Source: Trichinella spiralis (taxonomy: Eukaryota; Nematoda; Enoplea; Trichinellida; Trichinellidae). Taken from it: a DNA stretch of 52,030 nucleotides. Location of the stretch: positions 17,546,937-17,598,966 of the forward strand of contig CM012953.1 in the NCBI GenBank assembly GCA_000181795.3, in the 5' to 3' direction. The translations under genes and the position numbers were made by a program. Positions 1-12,100 of the stretch are shown here, piece by piece. The stretch's first letter is position 1. Each line of letters opens with the position of its first letter. The notes under the pieces are model-generated. The model was not told the origin of the DNA and did no database searches. It was given only the letters and a program-made list of their open reading frames with translations.

Positions 1-100
1 CGGCGGGTCGTTACACGTCCAGTTCATTTTCCTTTGCTGTTGTCTTTGAGACCAGTGCTTTCGTTCCTGAGTTATTGAAATCATTTTCTTTCTTTTCCCT

Positions 101-1105
101 ATGGCTAATGTACCTGAGTTGCATCTTGTATCAAATCGGTGCGGTGGTACGTCCCTTGTGCATGAAGGCAGGGCATATAAATTAAAACGTACCGGCAGAC
201 AGAAATATTGGAGATGCTCGAAAGTATGTGCTAAATGTACAGTGTGTTTCCTTCGTTATTAAGGGTTAGTTTATTTTGGTATAGGCTAAAAAGGCTGCGG
301 TGGTGCCATATGGACCAACCTTGATGTGACATCGGTGATCAAGCAGAACGATCACATCGAAAGCTGCCCAGTGGATGAACACTTGGCATACAAAATGGAA
401 AAGAGGGCGATTTTGACAAAGCGCATCGCGGAAGAAACAAAGCCCATCCCGGCCATTTATGACGAGGAAGCTTCCGCCGCGTCCGCCGAGCCATCAACAT
501 CTGGCTATTTTCCGCTGTATAAACGAGTAAAGTCCTCGATGTACAGGCACCGGGGCAAAGCGATACCCAAAACTGCCCAGTCATCGTCGGAACCTGCAAA
601 TCCCGGTCCCGTTTAGAACAACGAAGGCCGGTGATGATTTCTTATTGTGGCAGAGTGCATCGAGGCACATACTGGTCTTTGCTACGGGTTACAACATTAG
701 ACTACTGGCAGCCATGAAAACTTGGGCCATGCATTGAGGTTGTACGACAGTGGTATCAACAACTGTTTACCATCCATGCCTTTGTGGCGGGCAAGTTGGT
801 GCCAGCAGTCTATTGTTTATGTACGGGTAAAGATATTGGAACGTACGGGTATATTTTTCAAGCTTTAATAGACAAAGCGGCAGTTCTGGAGGTCGACCTT
901 AATCCAGATACCATTATCTGTGATTTTGAAACAGCCCTGATACCTGCAATTCGGGGTTACTTCCCGAATACTCGGGTACAGGGCTGCTATTTCCACTTCT
1001 GCCAGGCGGTACATAGGAAAGTCGGTGAGCTGGGATTGAAAACGCGATATCGCCAGCATGAAGAAACAAGAAGAAAAATCAGAATGCTCCTGGCCACCGC
1101 TTATT
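101..1105 (+). mobile_element. FLYWCH-MULE DNA transposon, degraded copy A
   Basis: This is a remnant of a Mutator-like transposase with an N-terminal FLYWCH zinc finger. The first exon (ATG at 101, to about 223) holds the YWRC half of the finger. A likely 61-nt intron (224-284) follows, and the second half (GCGGAIWTNLD) lies at about 293-325. A conserved linker runs to 616 (SCPVDEHLAYKMEKRAIL). The MULE catalytic core is readable at about 730-1105, with WYQQLFTIH, CDFETALIP and GCYFHFCQ, but the expected first-Asp region (LDGIAKV in copy B) is disrupted and the C-terminal third with the catalytic Glu is absent. Alignment with copy B suggests a one-base loss near 293 and further damage at 617-730. 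It is not a functional gene. Confidence 0.8.
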
Positions 1106-4100
1106 TATATTTGTTTTTTATTTCATTGTATTATTGTATTATTTAGTTTTTTCCTTTTCGTTGTTTCCACTTTGTTAATGCCGTTCAGTGTCATTTTTTA
1201 TTGTTGTTGTCGTTGTTGACTGTTTTTTGCTGTTGTTGTTAGTGCTGTTGGCTAGTGAAAAATAAAAATCACTATTCAACTTCCTTTTTGTATTGTTTTT
1301 TCTGAATTGTTGCTATCGCATTTGCCCACAAAGATATGGTTTTTTTACTTCTCTGAGCAAATACAGAAGCCGCCGTGATTTTCAGGTGCAAACAAATATA
1401 CGGTACTTTGTTACAAGGTTAACAGTTAGAAATTGAAAGAATAAAGTACTTTTATTCACTTCACTTAGTTAAACACATAACAATGAACTAATATCAATGT
1501 TTTAAACAAGATGTGCTCCGCAGGTAAGCAATAAAAAACGGACAAACAGTCAAAGAGCCCAAAAGGCAAGCGCATAAGTGAAAATAAAAATTAACTGTAA
1601 ATTCAAAAATAAAAATACAAAAATAATTACCTGATTATGCAATTTGTTTGTCGTCATCGTCTAGAATTATATTTACAAGTTGAACGATCTTGTAACAGAA
1701 CGCATTGCAGTTACATTATAACAAAATTTGTATCAGTGCAATGTATGGATGATAAAAATAAATAAGTTGATGAATTAATCTTTAATAATGAGTGTTATCA
1801 ACAAAAGGGTGATGATAATCTTAGATTTTTAAGTTAGCATTTGAGCAAGATTCGCTGAGAAATCAATTGTTTTTGGAAGAATCATTAGATTGAGTCGATC
1901 AACAACAACAACCTTAAGGGTGAGTCCATCTAATAACACGTGGACAATGTCGCTCAAGGTCAGGATATTCAGGAAATTTTTTCCTCGAGCATGGTGATCA
2001 AAGAAGCTAATACGGTGGATCACTTTAATTGACATTGGTGCAAATAAGATATAAATTCTGAGCAATTTCACACATCTCAACCTTTTCACTTTCCACTACG
2101 CTAACTTATTAACTGCTCTAAACTTATATATTGACAGCCAAGGTTTACATACTGTTCGCAACAATAATACTAAATAAACAAATCAATTAATTTTTTATCA
2201 GGGATATGTTCATTTTTACTGCAATCTGTTTTGAGAAAATTTCTATAATTTATTATACGAATGATTATTTATTAATTATGATTAGAATATATTTCTCACC
2301 ACTTGAGAATTATTTAAATATATTTCTCACCATTATTATTTCACATAAGCCCAAGCGGAGAAATATGAAAAGTGGAAAATGATAAAATTGAAATAGAATG
2401 CTGAATTACATGGTAGGAGTTGAAAATTGGACAGTGATAATGTGTGAGATGAGAGTTTAAACCTGCAAGCAAATGCAACAACAATGATAATTTGAAAATT
2501 CAAAAGTGACACAGATTAATGGGAGTCGTACAGGAAACTTGGCGCCGAAATATGAACATGCTTAGAAATAATAATAATAATGAATTTGAATTGAAACGAT
2601 GCGCCAGTTGAGTTGTCTGATTTTGGCTTACTGTGACATGGTGGAACTTTTGATTTATTCATTACAACGCTAATTTAACAGTGATGAAAAATTATTAACG
2701 CCTTCCGAAATAAGCGCTTTCTAGTGGTAATGCGAATTTGTATGCAATTTCAATTTTATCTCTTTTCACCATGTGCATTACTCAATCATCATTATGAAAC
2801 TGAATTGTAAAATTTCCGTTCTGCTTGTTATTAAAATTATTCGTAGTATGCATTGTAGAAATTTTATTTTCCTTGTTGAATATATGTTTGTATTGGAAAT
2901 AATTCTAGATTAGTGCCGTGCGATGAACGAACAATGGCGTTTGAAGTGGAAAGACGGTCGAAGATTAGGAAAAGCCAACAGCTTTGTTTTGTGACTTATT
3001 ATTATTTTATTTTTTTTAATATTAACATATCCGCATTCGGAAACAGAAAATCGGACGGCGACAGTGAGTTTGGTCAAGAGAAACTGCAGACTGACGTTGC
3101 AGCTAGTTGAAATTTATTGAGCTGTATATAATTTATCAACATTTGAGCTTCAAATTAACGAATATTTTATTCAGATGTTCATTAATAATTGAAAATTTTT
3201 GCAAAATGTTATTTAAATTCTAGACATGCAGTTTCACAAAATTCAGCATTTGAAAATGCTAATTGCATTTGCAACAAATTGAAATATTCCAAATTTTTTA
3301 GCGCTTTTGCTTTTCATTTTTCTGACGCATTTATTTGCTGTTTTCGTGTGTGTGGTTAACTATTTGTATAATATTATGTTTGTTTGTGATCCATGTTTAA
3401 TTTTAATTTTTGGGTAGTCAAATTTGTTTTCATATTTTGAATATTTTGTCCAAACAGTTTGATTCAGCTAAATAAATAAATAAATAAATATATATATATA
3501 TATATAATCTTGTTTTGGATTAAATCTTGAAATTCTTTTGGATTCATTAAAATCGAGCTTTTTGCTGAAGCAGAAAATAAGCTAAAAAAAGTTTTTAGCT
3601 GCGATGAATATTTATGTTAAAAAGGGAAATGTTGACGTTGGTTCCAATGAGTTTATTTTTCGTCTTAATCTATTTGACGTGATTTATTTGAATTTCAGAA
3701 TGACCATCCGGTAATCAGCATTGTTTCATGGGCATGTTAACTGAGATTATTGTTTAAAGTGCTGTTTCGTGTTTGACCACCCACGAAGTGAATGGAATAG
3801 CTCAAAACGTTGTCATTGTTATCTTTGAAGTTTAAAGTGCTTTCGATTGTTTTGACGTTTTTTCCATTTAATGGGTTAATAGATGGGAACATAATTTTCC
3901 ACTGATAGCGCAAATCTAAATACGTTTATCAGTGTAAAAGTCAGAAAAAGTGCAACATCAGTACTTATAGGGTTTAACTGTTATTGTATTGCTTGTATAC
4001 GTGGAAGCAAGAAACGAATACTGAATGAACGTAAGTGATATTTAAAATTGCAATAATTGTTGCAAAATCATCAAGGGTGAACGTTGTTTATTACTATATA

Positions 4101-4544
4101 ATGCGTGTGATTTTCTCTTTTATTACTTGCAGTTGCTTCTTTCGATAAGCAAACTTAATCAATGGTTATAACAGTAGGAAAACGTAACAAATAGATAATG
4201 TTGAAAATCATATTTTCATTTATTAATTATTATATCATTCCGATGTTGAATATTTTTTGAAACCTCAGTTTAAATTTTACTTTTAAAAGTTTTCAAATCA
4301 AACTGAAAGTCGTTAATGAAATTTCACCTATATTATTCATAATCTTTTTGATGATGCTAGTATTAATTTATTTTTATTTAGCTAAATTGCCAATACTTTA
4401 TACACCATATACTTGTTGTATTATGGTTTTTTGATCATAATTATGCTTAATTTATAGTTGAAGCAAAATGTAAATTCCATTTTAAAAAAAGTGAAGGAAA
4501 AAGATATTATATTTTCCTAAAAAGGCATGTATAATATTTTTTAG
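1106..4544. other. AT-rich stretch with no recognised gene, upstream of the giant gene
   Basis: The sequence is AT-rich with scattered short reading frames (for example 1829-2089 minus and 2913-3110 plus). Their predicted peptides show no domain I recognise and carry low-complexity runs. The only clear structure is a simple repeat near 3470-3507. The last kilobase must contain the 5' end of the large gene, since a splice-acceptor-like TTTTTTAG lies right before its ATG, but I cannot place a promoter or a first exon. Confidence 0.5.
3470..3507. repeat. Simple repeat (AAAT)n then (TA)n
   Basis: A run of AAAT units passes directly into a run of TA units. Similar TA tracts occur at about 15727-15746, 26278-26300 and 35557-35577, and an AAT tract at about 19760-19783. 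Confidence 0.85.
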
Positions 4545-6104
4545 ATGAAATCTTCTAAGCCAGTTGTTCAAAAAAACAGTTCTCAACGATCTGGCAACGA
4601 AGAAATTTTAATTTCAGCCCATTTACCGAAAGAACATCCTAAAGAAAAGTTTTATAAAATATTCAGCGACTGCAATCAAGGGAAAGATGCTGAAAACAGT
4701 TTCCTGTTTAACACTAAAAAACTAAAGCAAAAATATCATCTTATTATTGCATTGCTATTAAGTTTTATACTTTTTCACTATTTGTGGTACATTATTTGTC
4801 TTCTGAGACAGCTTTACTATGGTAATTTAATTGTCTTTATTTGTGTTTTTAGTGTTTTCATTTTTTATTTCATAGACAATCATCAAGAATCAAGATCTCT
4901 TGCTTCAAATTCATCTGTAGACTTGGCTGTTAAAAGTGGTTACATAGTACTGTATGATGACACCTATTTGAAAAATAACTCTCAGGTAGCAGAAAAATAT
5001 GAAACAGAAATTAAAAAGGCAATTGACAACGCTTCATTAAACAACTCCAATTGTACAACAAAGACTGAAAGAATCAGGTAAAGATAGTTTGTTTAAAAGA
5101 TTAATATTTTCTATCACGTTGCTCTATCTATCAGGCAACATGCACGTTCTCTCTAGATTATAGTTCTAGTATCAATTTCAGATAGTAAATATATTCATTA
5201 TTATGATTGTTTATTATCAATTACATAAAGACAACGAGTGAGTAATTTAAAATCTCTCAAACTAATGGATGCTTTCTAGAATACAAAATAAAAAAGGGTT
5301 TGCACAACATAAAACATTTAAAACTTGAAAAATAATATGAATAAATAAATAGCAAATGCATTATTTATTTTATACGTTTTGCATTTATTCTACAACTATT
5401 CATCTTTTCAAATTTGGTTGTACTTCTACAGCATTTTACATATACTCTTGATGATGATAGCTGGTTTCAAAAAATTATGCACTTACATTTTTAAATATTT
5501 AAGAAAATGTTTTACTCAACAGATCATTTTAGATTAAAACATATTAAAATGTTAACATATAACTAAACTGGTGTTGTAAATTACCTAGAACTGCATAAAA
5601 TCAACCGAAATGAACAGTTGATGATGAACACATATTTTTATTACAATTATTCCTTGATTATTAGATATTATTTTTTCTTGAATTAAATCTTTTTATTTTT
5701 TGAAAATTTAACAAGTATCCCAATTTACGTTTTTTGTCTTTATAAATTGCTTATTGTGTAGTACACAAATAATACACAAATATTGCTATTTCATTTTCAC
5801 TTTAGTATATTCATTTTAAGACTGTGATAAAAAAATTAGTTGGCTTCTTAATGAGAAAGATTCATAATTTCACTTTATTCAGCAATGTCATATGAAAATA
5901 ATAACTTCAAATTTAACATGTTTCTAATGATTGCGTATTGTAGATATTTCAAAAGAAAGAATGGAATTTCCAGTGCTCTGGTTGCTATCGATGTGCATTT
6001 AAATATGAATAAAATGGAACAGAACTTTTCTAATTTCTTGGAAAAGTTTCAGACAGTTCTTCTGCAAAGTAATCCAACGTGGAGTTTAATAGACATCAAA
6101 TTTG
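4545..6104 (+). CDS. N-terminus: cytosolic tail, signal anchor and SEA domain (exons 4545-4821, 4876-5077, 5944-6104)
   Basis: Residues 1-64 are polar and Lys-rich. Residues about 65-87 ([20 protein letters not shown] and on) form a hydrophobic helix without a cleavable-signal look, which suggests type II topology. A 54-nt stop-free intron (4822-4875) would otherwise add a second hydrophobic stretch. The SEA domain spans the end of exon 2 ([20 protein letters not shown]) and exon 3 ([20 protein letters not shown]). The splice 5077 to 5944 is phase 2 and rebuilds Arg, whereas the AG at 5881-5882 breaks the frame. SEA domains with G-S-V/I-V-V cleave themselves. Here the site reads NGISSALV, so cleavage is uncertain. 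The ATG at 4545 directly follows TTTTTTAG, with an in-frame stop just upstream. Confidence 0.75.
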
Positions 6105-9100
6105 GTAAGAAAAATTAAAAAATTTTTTACTTAATTACAATTTTTATTTTCAGAAAATTTTTCTAATCCCTTTCTCTCAAAATTCAATAACCCTATGATC
6201 ATGAATCATATCACATCATTATTTTCAAAAACAAATTTGAAAAATGATGACTCACGAGAGCAATCTTTTGAGACATTTAATTATATCCATTCGAACGGAT
6301 TTCCTGGCAGATACTTGCCAAACACTGACCATTCATGGGAAATTATTAATCCAGACGAACAGGATGGTCAAGTTCAACTAAAAATTTTGGCGCTAAATCT
6401 TGCTTATGACCCACATACCAAAAGTTGTTTAGATTACATCGAAATTTACATTCACAACGCCTTGCATTATAGGTAATAATTTTACTGTTAGTTATTTTTT
6501 CAGCTGTAAATTTCATACGTTTCCATAGTTTTGTAAAGATAAAAAACATTTTGCAACTGCACACAAAAAAGCTGTTTTATCAAACATTTGTGTGTTGAAA
6601 AGTTTATCATTTATGATACTTGCATCAGAAAAATATAAGCAAAATATAAAGTTCTTAGTTTCTAAAGTGCAAAATATGCTAAATGCATTTTGTACAAATA
6701 GGAATTTTGAGAATCATATTATAAACTAATGCTGAAATTCTGATGATGGAATAAAAAGTATTATTTTTTAACAGATTGTGTCAAATTCCAACAAATCCGA
6801 TGAAGCGAACAATAATTTCGATGTTTAATGACGTGAAAATTCGGTTCGTCAGTAAAGATCATCAAGATTATGAAAATTTTGGATTTTTGATTGAATGGCA
6901 ATTTAGTAAAAATATACATTTTGTCAAATAGTAAATAAAATTGAAATAATTTAATTATTTTAGATCAAGTTGCATGCGTACCAAATCCATGTGCCAATGG
7001 CGGAATTTGCAGTCAAGATAAATTTGGATTTGTATCTTGTGCTTGTCCTAGTGGCTATAATGGAACGTTCTGCGATGTTTCTAGTAATTTTCAAATCACA
7101 ATTTGTACATCTTAGTTAATTCGAATCTTCTATTTTTAATCTTCATTTTTAGCAAATTGCAACAATCCAGTGTTGACTGATATTGAAGGTTCCATTGTAA
7201 CTCCAAATTTGTACCTGGGATATCAGAGTGGTAGTTCTTGCAACTGGCTGATAAGAGCTCCTTTTAATCATATTATACACATGACAACGCTTTCATTTTT
7301 TCTCAACAATCCAAAAATTTGCTCTGATTTTATTCGTATAAATGAATACTCCCCATTTGCTGATGATTTGGGAACGCATTCAAAGTATTTAGAAAATATG
7401 AAAAAGAGAAGAATAATTTTATTTTTGAATTTAATTTTAGGCGATTTTGTGGCCATGATATATCCAGTAAATTTATTTCCAAATATGACACTGTTGAAAT
7501 ACAGTTTGCAGCAGAAAGTAATGATCAATTTCCTGGTGCTGCATTCAAATACAAAATTGGTAATGCAAAACAGAGAAAATGAAAAGTACTAAGTTTGTAC
7601 ATCTTTTAGCACCGAATTACTGTCTATTAAATCCTTGCAACAATTTTCAAGACTGTTTCAACACGGCTGATGGTTACATTTGTCAATGCAAACCTGGGTG
7701 AAATACTGTTATAAGATATGCAATTGTTAGTTTTTTAAACAGTACACTTTTAGGCGTGTTGGTGAAAATTGCAGCGGAAGTAAGCATTGTGTTTAAAAAA
7801 TCAATTTTATTGTTAATTTATTGAGGTAAAATGTAAATTAACTTATATTAAGTTTCTTTTCAAATTTTGATTATTGAATTAATTATTCAGTTAGTTCTAA
7901 ATATAAATTTACAATTATATTTGCTTTGAACTTTACAGTAGCATGATGCATTTTAATGTAAGTATGCTAAAAAATAAAATTTTAGTTTAACTTTTAAGTT
8001 TTTAAGACTTATTCTGATATCTTAAAATAATAGGGAAACAGAATAATGATATATATATGTAAGAAATTCTTTAGGCATTAAAAGATGAGTTAGATATATG
8101 TGTGCTACATGTTTGATGCTAAACTGAAATTAAAATATGATAGATGTAATTAATATTTATTATTTATTTAAGATTATAATTTTAATCTGTATTTATGATC
8201 TTAAATGTATAATGTTAAATAAATAATAAATATTTAATTTATTTTAAATACACAAAAATGTGCTTAAAGTAACATTTAAACTTTATTATCACTGATGCAT
8301 GTTCAATATGCAAATATGTAAATTTTTATTAATTTTACATTTTGGAATGCACAAAATTACTTATTATCATCATTATTATTGCAGAAGTTGACTTTTGCTT
8401 CTCAAATCCATGTAAAAAACCAGGCACAGATGAATGCATTAATCTAAATGAAACATTTTTTTGCAAGTGTAATGAAGGTAATTGTAAATTTAAAAATACT
8501 TGAATCAAAATTAGTGATTATTTACTGTTTTATTTTAGGATACAGTGGTTCTCTTTGTGAGCTTAGTAAGTGTAAAACAATAATGAGCATATAATTAAAA
8601 TATTAGTAACAAATAGACTGGACACTTAGGTGCCTGTGATTTTCATCCCACGTGTAGAAACAATGGCATTTGTTTGGTTAATGACGATGGCTTGGCTGCA
8701 TGCAAATGCAAAGCCAGCTTCACCGGATATGACTGTTCTAGCGTCAGGTGTAATGATATTTTTGATGAAGAAACTGGATCCCTGAATTCACCAAGTTTTC
8801 CAGTCGATGGTTCATCATCTTTTCAATGCCAGTATCGTTTTATTGCCAAGGATCGTAAAGGTTTCTTATTTGATTTTAAGAACGTCAAATTGCGATCAAC
8901 GTATTTTGACAATGTATACATATTTTCTTCATGGAATCCCATAGACAATGATATGATTTACTCGTACGCAGATAGAATTTATGACATCAATAATATTTTT
9001 CCTAATAATCTGAATTTTTAGTTTTAATGGCATCCGTGATGATTTTGAGATTTCAGTAAGAGCCTCTAAAGCTTTAATTATTTTAAGTGGTTCAGCAGAT

Positions 9101-12100
9101 CCAATGGAGAATGATTATGGTTTTGAACTGCAATATTCATCAAGTATGCTTTGTAATAGAAAATAATATGTCTTTTAAATGTCGATTGCAGAGTAATGAA
9201 AAAAAGCATATTGCATATTCAGATTTTACAAATACTGCTTCAAATAATATACAAAATGTTTCAAATTCATATATTACATAGCATCAGTTCAAAGAAATAT
9301 TTTTGTTGTTAGCGTTTGGTAACGACTTGCATAGTGGATGCACGAGTAAAGAAACGTGCATAAGCTTCAATAAATCAATTGCTCATGTTGGTGATGAAGG
9401 CAACACTAATGCAGATTATAAAAAAGGTATTTAGAATGTTTTGATTTCCATGTTTTTTTCACAGAGTTTACAAATCAAAGTAGAACTTTCATTTTAATAT
9501 AAATGTGCACAATAAAGCATATTACTTGCATATTTAAGATTTTAATTTATAAAGAATTGCACCAGTTGTACAAATGTACAGTTTGTATTTAAGATAATCA
9601 CTTGCTCACATTTTTTAATACTACTGAGTAAAAAGAGAATCTGTTTTTAATTGCTTTAGAAAATGATTTCTGTAATCCCAACCCTTGTATGAATAATGGA
9701 AAGTGCATCTCTTTGTCAAATGACTTTAAATGTCAGTGCCCGCCATTTTATTTTGGTGGAAAAAGATGTGAAATAAGTGAGTATTTCTTTTGTAGTAAAT
9801 TATTTTGTGAGCTGTCCTTTTAGTTAACTGTCAAAATATACGAATGGATTCAAAATCTGGCTTTATTGTGTCACCTGGTTATCCAAATGAATATCTTTCT
9901 AATTTAAACTGCTCTTGGATATTTGCTTTAAATGAAGCAACAATGGAATACAGTTTCCAAAGTTTAATGTTTAATGTGGAAGGCCCTCAAAATCTCTGTT
10001 CAAATGATTATCTGGAATTTGATAGTGTTGAAGATCATTCAAGAAAAATGCGGTGCTAATTTTAGAGCAGCCATTAAAATTTTTGTTAACAGTTCTCATT
10101 TTCAGTCATTGTGGTGTGCTAGAATCTGCTCCACTCCAGTTGGAATATCCTAATCCATTGATTGTTCGTTTTGTTACTGATGAAGATGTTGAGGAGGATG
10201 GATTTTTCATTAATTATCGACATGGTGATGCTATTTATATTATTTTTATTTAAATACTGTTGCTAATTATTTTAAATTTTAAGAAATGAAAGGGAAGTGC
10301 AATGAAACTCTTAAAAACAAATATGGTAACATATTTCTTCCAGAAAAATCTATTCTCGAGCAATTTCAAGGAAACGTTTGCACATGGTCATTTGAAAGCA
10401 GTGCTGGTGGCTTTGTTGATCTCTATATTGAACATTTTAAATCAAACGACTGCCAGAAAAACTACCTTCAAATACTAGATGTTGACTTAAATGGACAGAA
10501 TGAAATTATTTGCGAAATATCTTATAAGAAAATTAAATCTCCTCAGAATAACCTTGTTATTAATGTTTTTATGGAAAACAAATCTGACGTCACATTTAAA
10601 GCAAATTATAAAATGTGTAAGTAATTCACTATTTTGTAAGGAAAAGTGAAATTGATGATGTATTATTGGCATGTATCTACAAATTTAGCTTACGTTAAGA
10701 ATTACATTATATTATTACACAAATAATAAATGTTTTATAACCCACTTTAGGATAGAATTTAGTATAATTTACTGTTTAAGAATTATTAATTAAATAAGAT
10801 GTATATTATTAATTATTCCGTATCTTTTAGTTTTTAAGATGCTTTATTTCTTTTAAATTGTAATGTTAATGATATTGTTTCAGAGCAATTTAAAGAAAGC
10901 TCTAATTTAAGATGTAGAAAGCAAAGGTATCTGTGACATGTTGAGCTGCCCTGAAAATTCAAAATGTACGAGACTGAACGGACGATTCTTTTGCCATTGT
11001 AATGAGGGATATACTTATGTTCGAGGCAAATGCAGTCCTCTGAGATGTGCGGCATCCCCATGTCTCAACGGTGGGACATGCATTGAAAACATGCGTAAAA
11101 ATATTCATTGCAAATGTCCACAGTATTACGGTGGTCAGTTTTGTCAAATTGGTAATACTTTTGTTCATTGCAATTCGTAATAATTATCATATATACAAAT
11201 GAACTTTACAGACCTTTTGTGTGATGATCACACATGCAGTTTTGGAAATGGAGTTTGTATTCACGTAGATGGTAAACCACGTTGTGCTTGTAAACCTGAA
11301 TTTACTGGAGAGAGATGCCAATTCAAAATTCTGGGTAAAATTGTTAGTAATGATTGTTCAGTAGCCATAATTTGAAGACGATTTCTAATTTTTATGTTAC
11401 CGCACTTATAAATTTTAAAAAGTAGAACAGATGTTTAAATAATCTTAAAAACTTCAACAATCTTTTGCTTTGATAAATGCTGATTTTGTAATGCTTCATT
11501 TTTTAATCCTTAACCATAAGTAGATACTGCCGCAAATTTAATATAACAAATTATAAACAACATAAACCACTTATGTTAAGGTATGTTCTTTTTTTATTTA
11601 TACCCTTCAGTTTTTTTGCTTTATGTTAAGACAAGCGATGTGGTGGCGTTATACTTGATTTTCCGGCAGTCTTCGCAAGTCAATCCACTGAGCTAGACAA
11701 TACTTTTTGCGAATGGAAAATTCAAAATGAAAAACTTAATCAACAATTAATTATTATTTTTGATGAAATTCAGCTGCAATATTCTCATGGATGCGTGAAT
11801 GAATCTATTGAAATTTTCACTCTTTGGGGAAAATTGCTATATAGGTATTATTATTTTTTTATTGTTATTATTGTAAACTTGTATAATTTTACCAGTAATT
11901 TGTCATTTGTTTAGATTGTGATAATTAGGCACTGAATATTTTTTTTGCATTTTATTAATTTTGCCTTTTTGATTAATCTGTTAACAGTAAGCATTATGAA
12001 TAGAGAAAGAAGTTAAAGCGCACTGTCTGCTTGGAATTTTAAGCAAATTAGTAAATAATAAGGTCACTTATATAGCAGTTTAATGTAATAATTTTCAGAA

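Noticed and set aside
2913-3110. 65-residue frame upstream of the giant gene
   Set aside because: Low-complexity composition, no motif, and no splice context that links it to the gene.
5881-5943. Exon 3 starting at 5883 after TTATTCAG
   Set aside because: The phase-2 end of the previous exon then gives a stop. The AG at 5942-5943 restores the frame and the SEA motif.
9087-9281. Frame overlapping the end of CUB3
   Set aside because: It is another frame of the CUB3 exon running into the intron and breaks no module rule when ignored.
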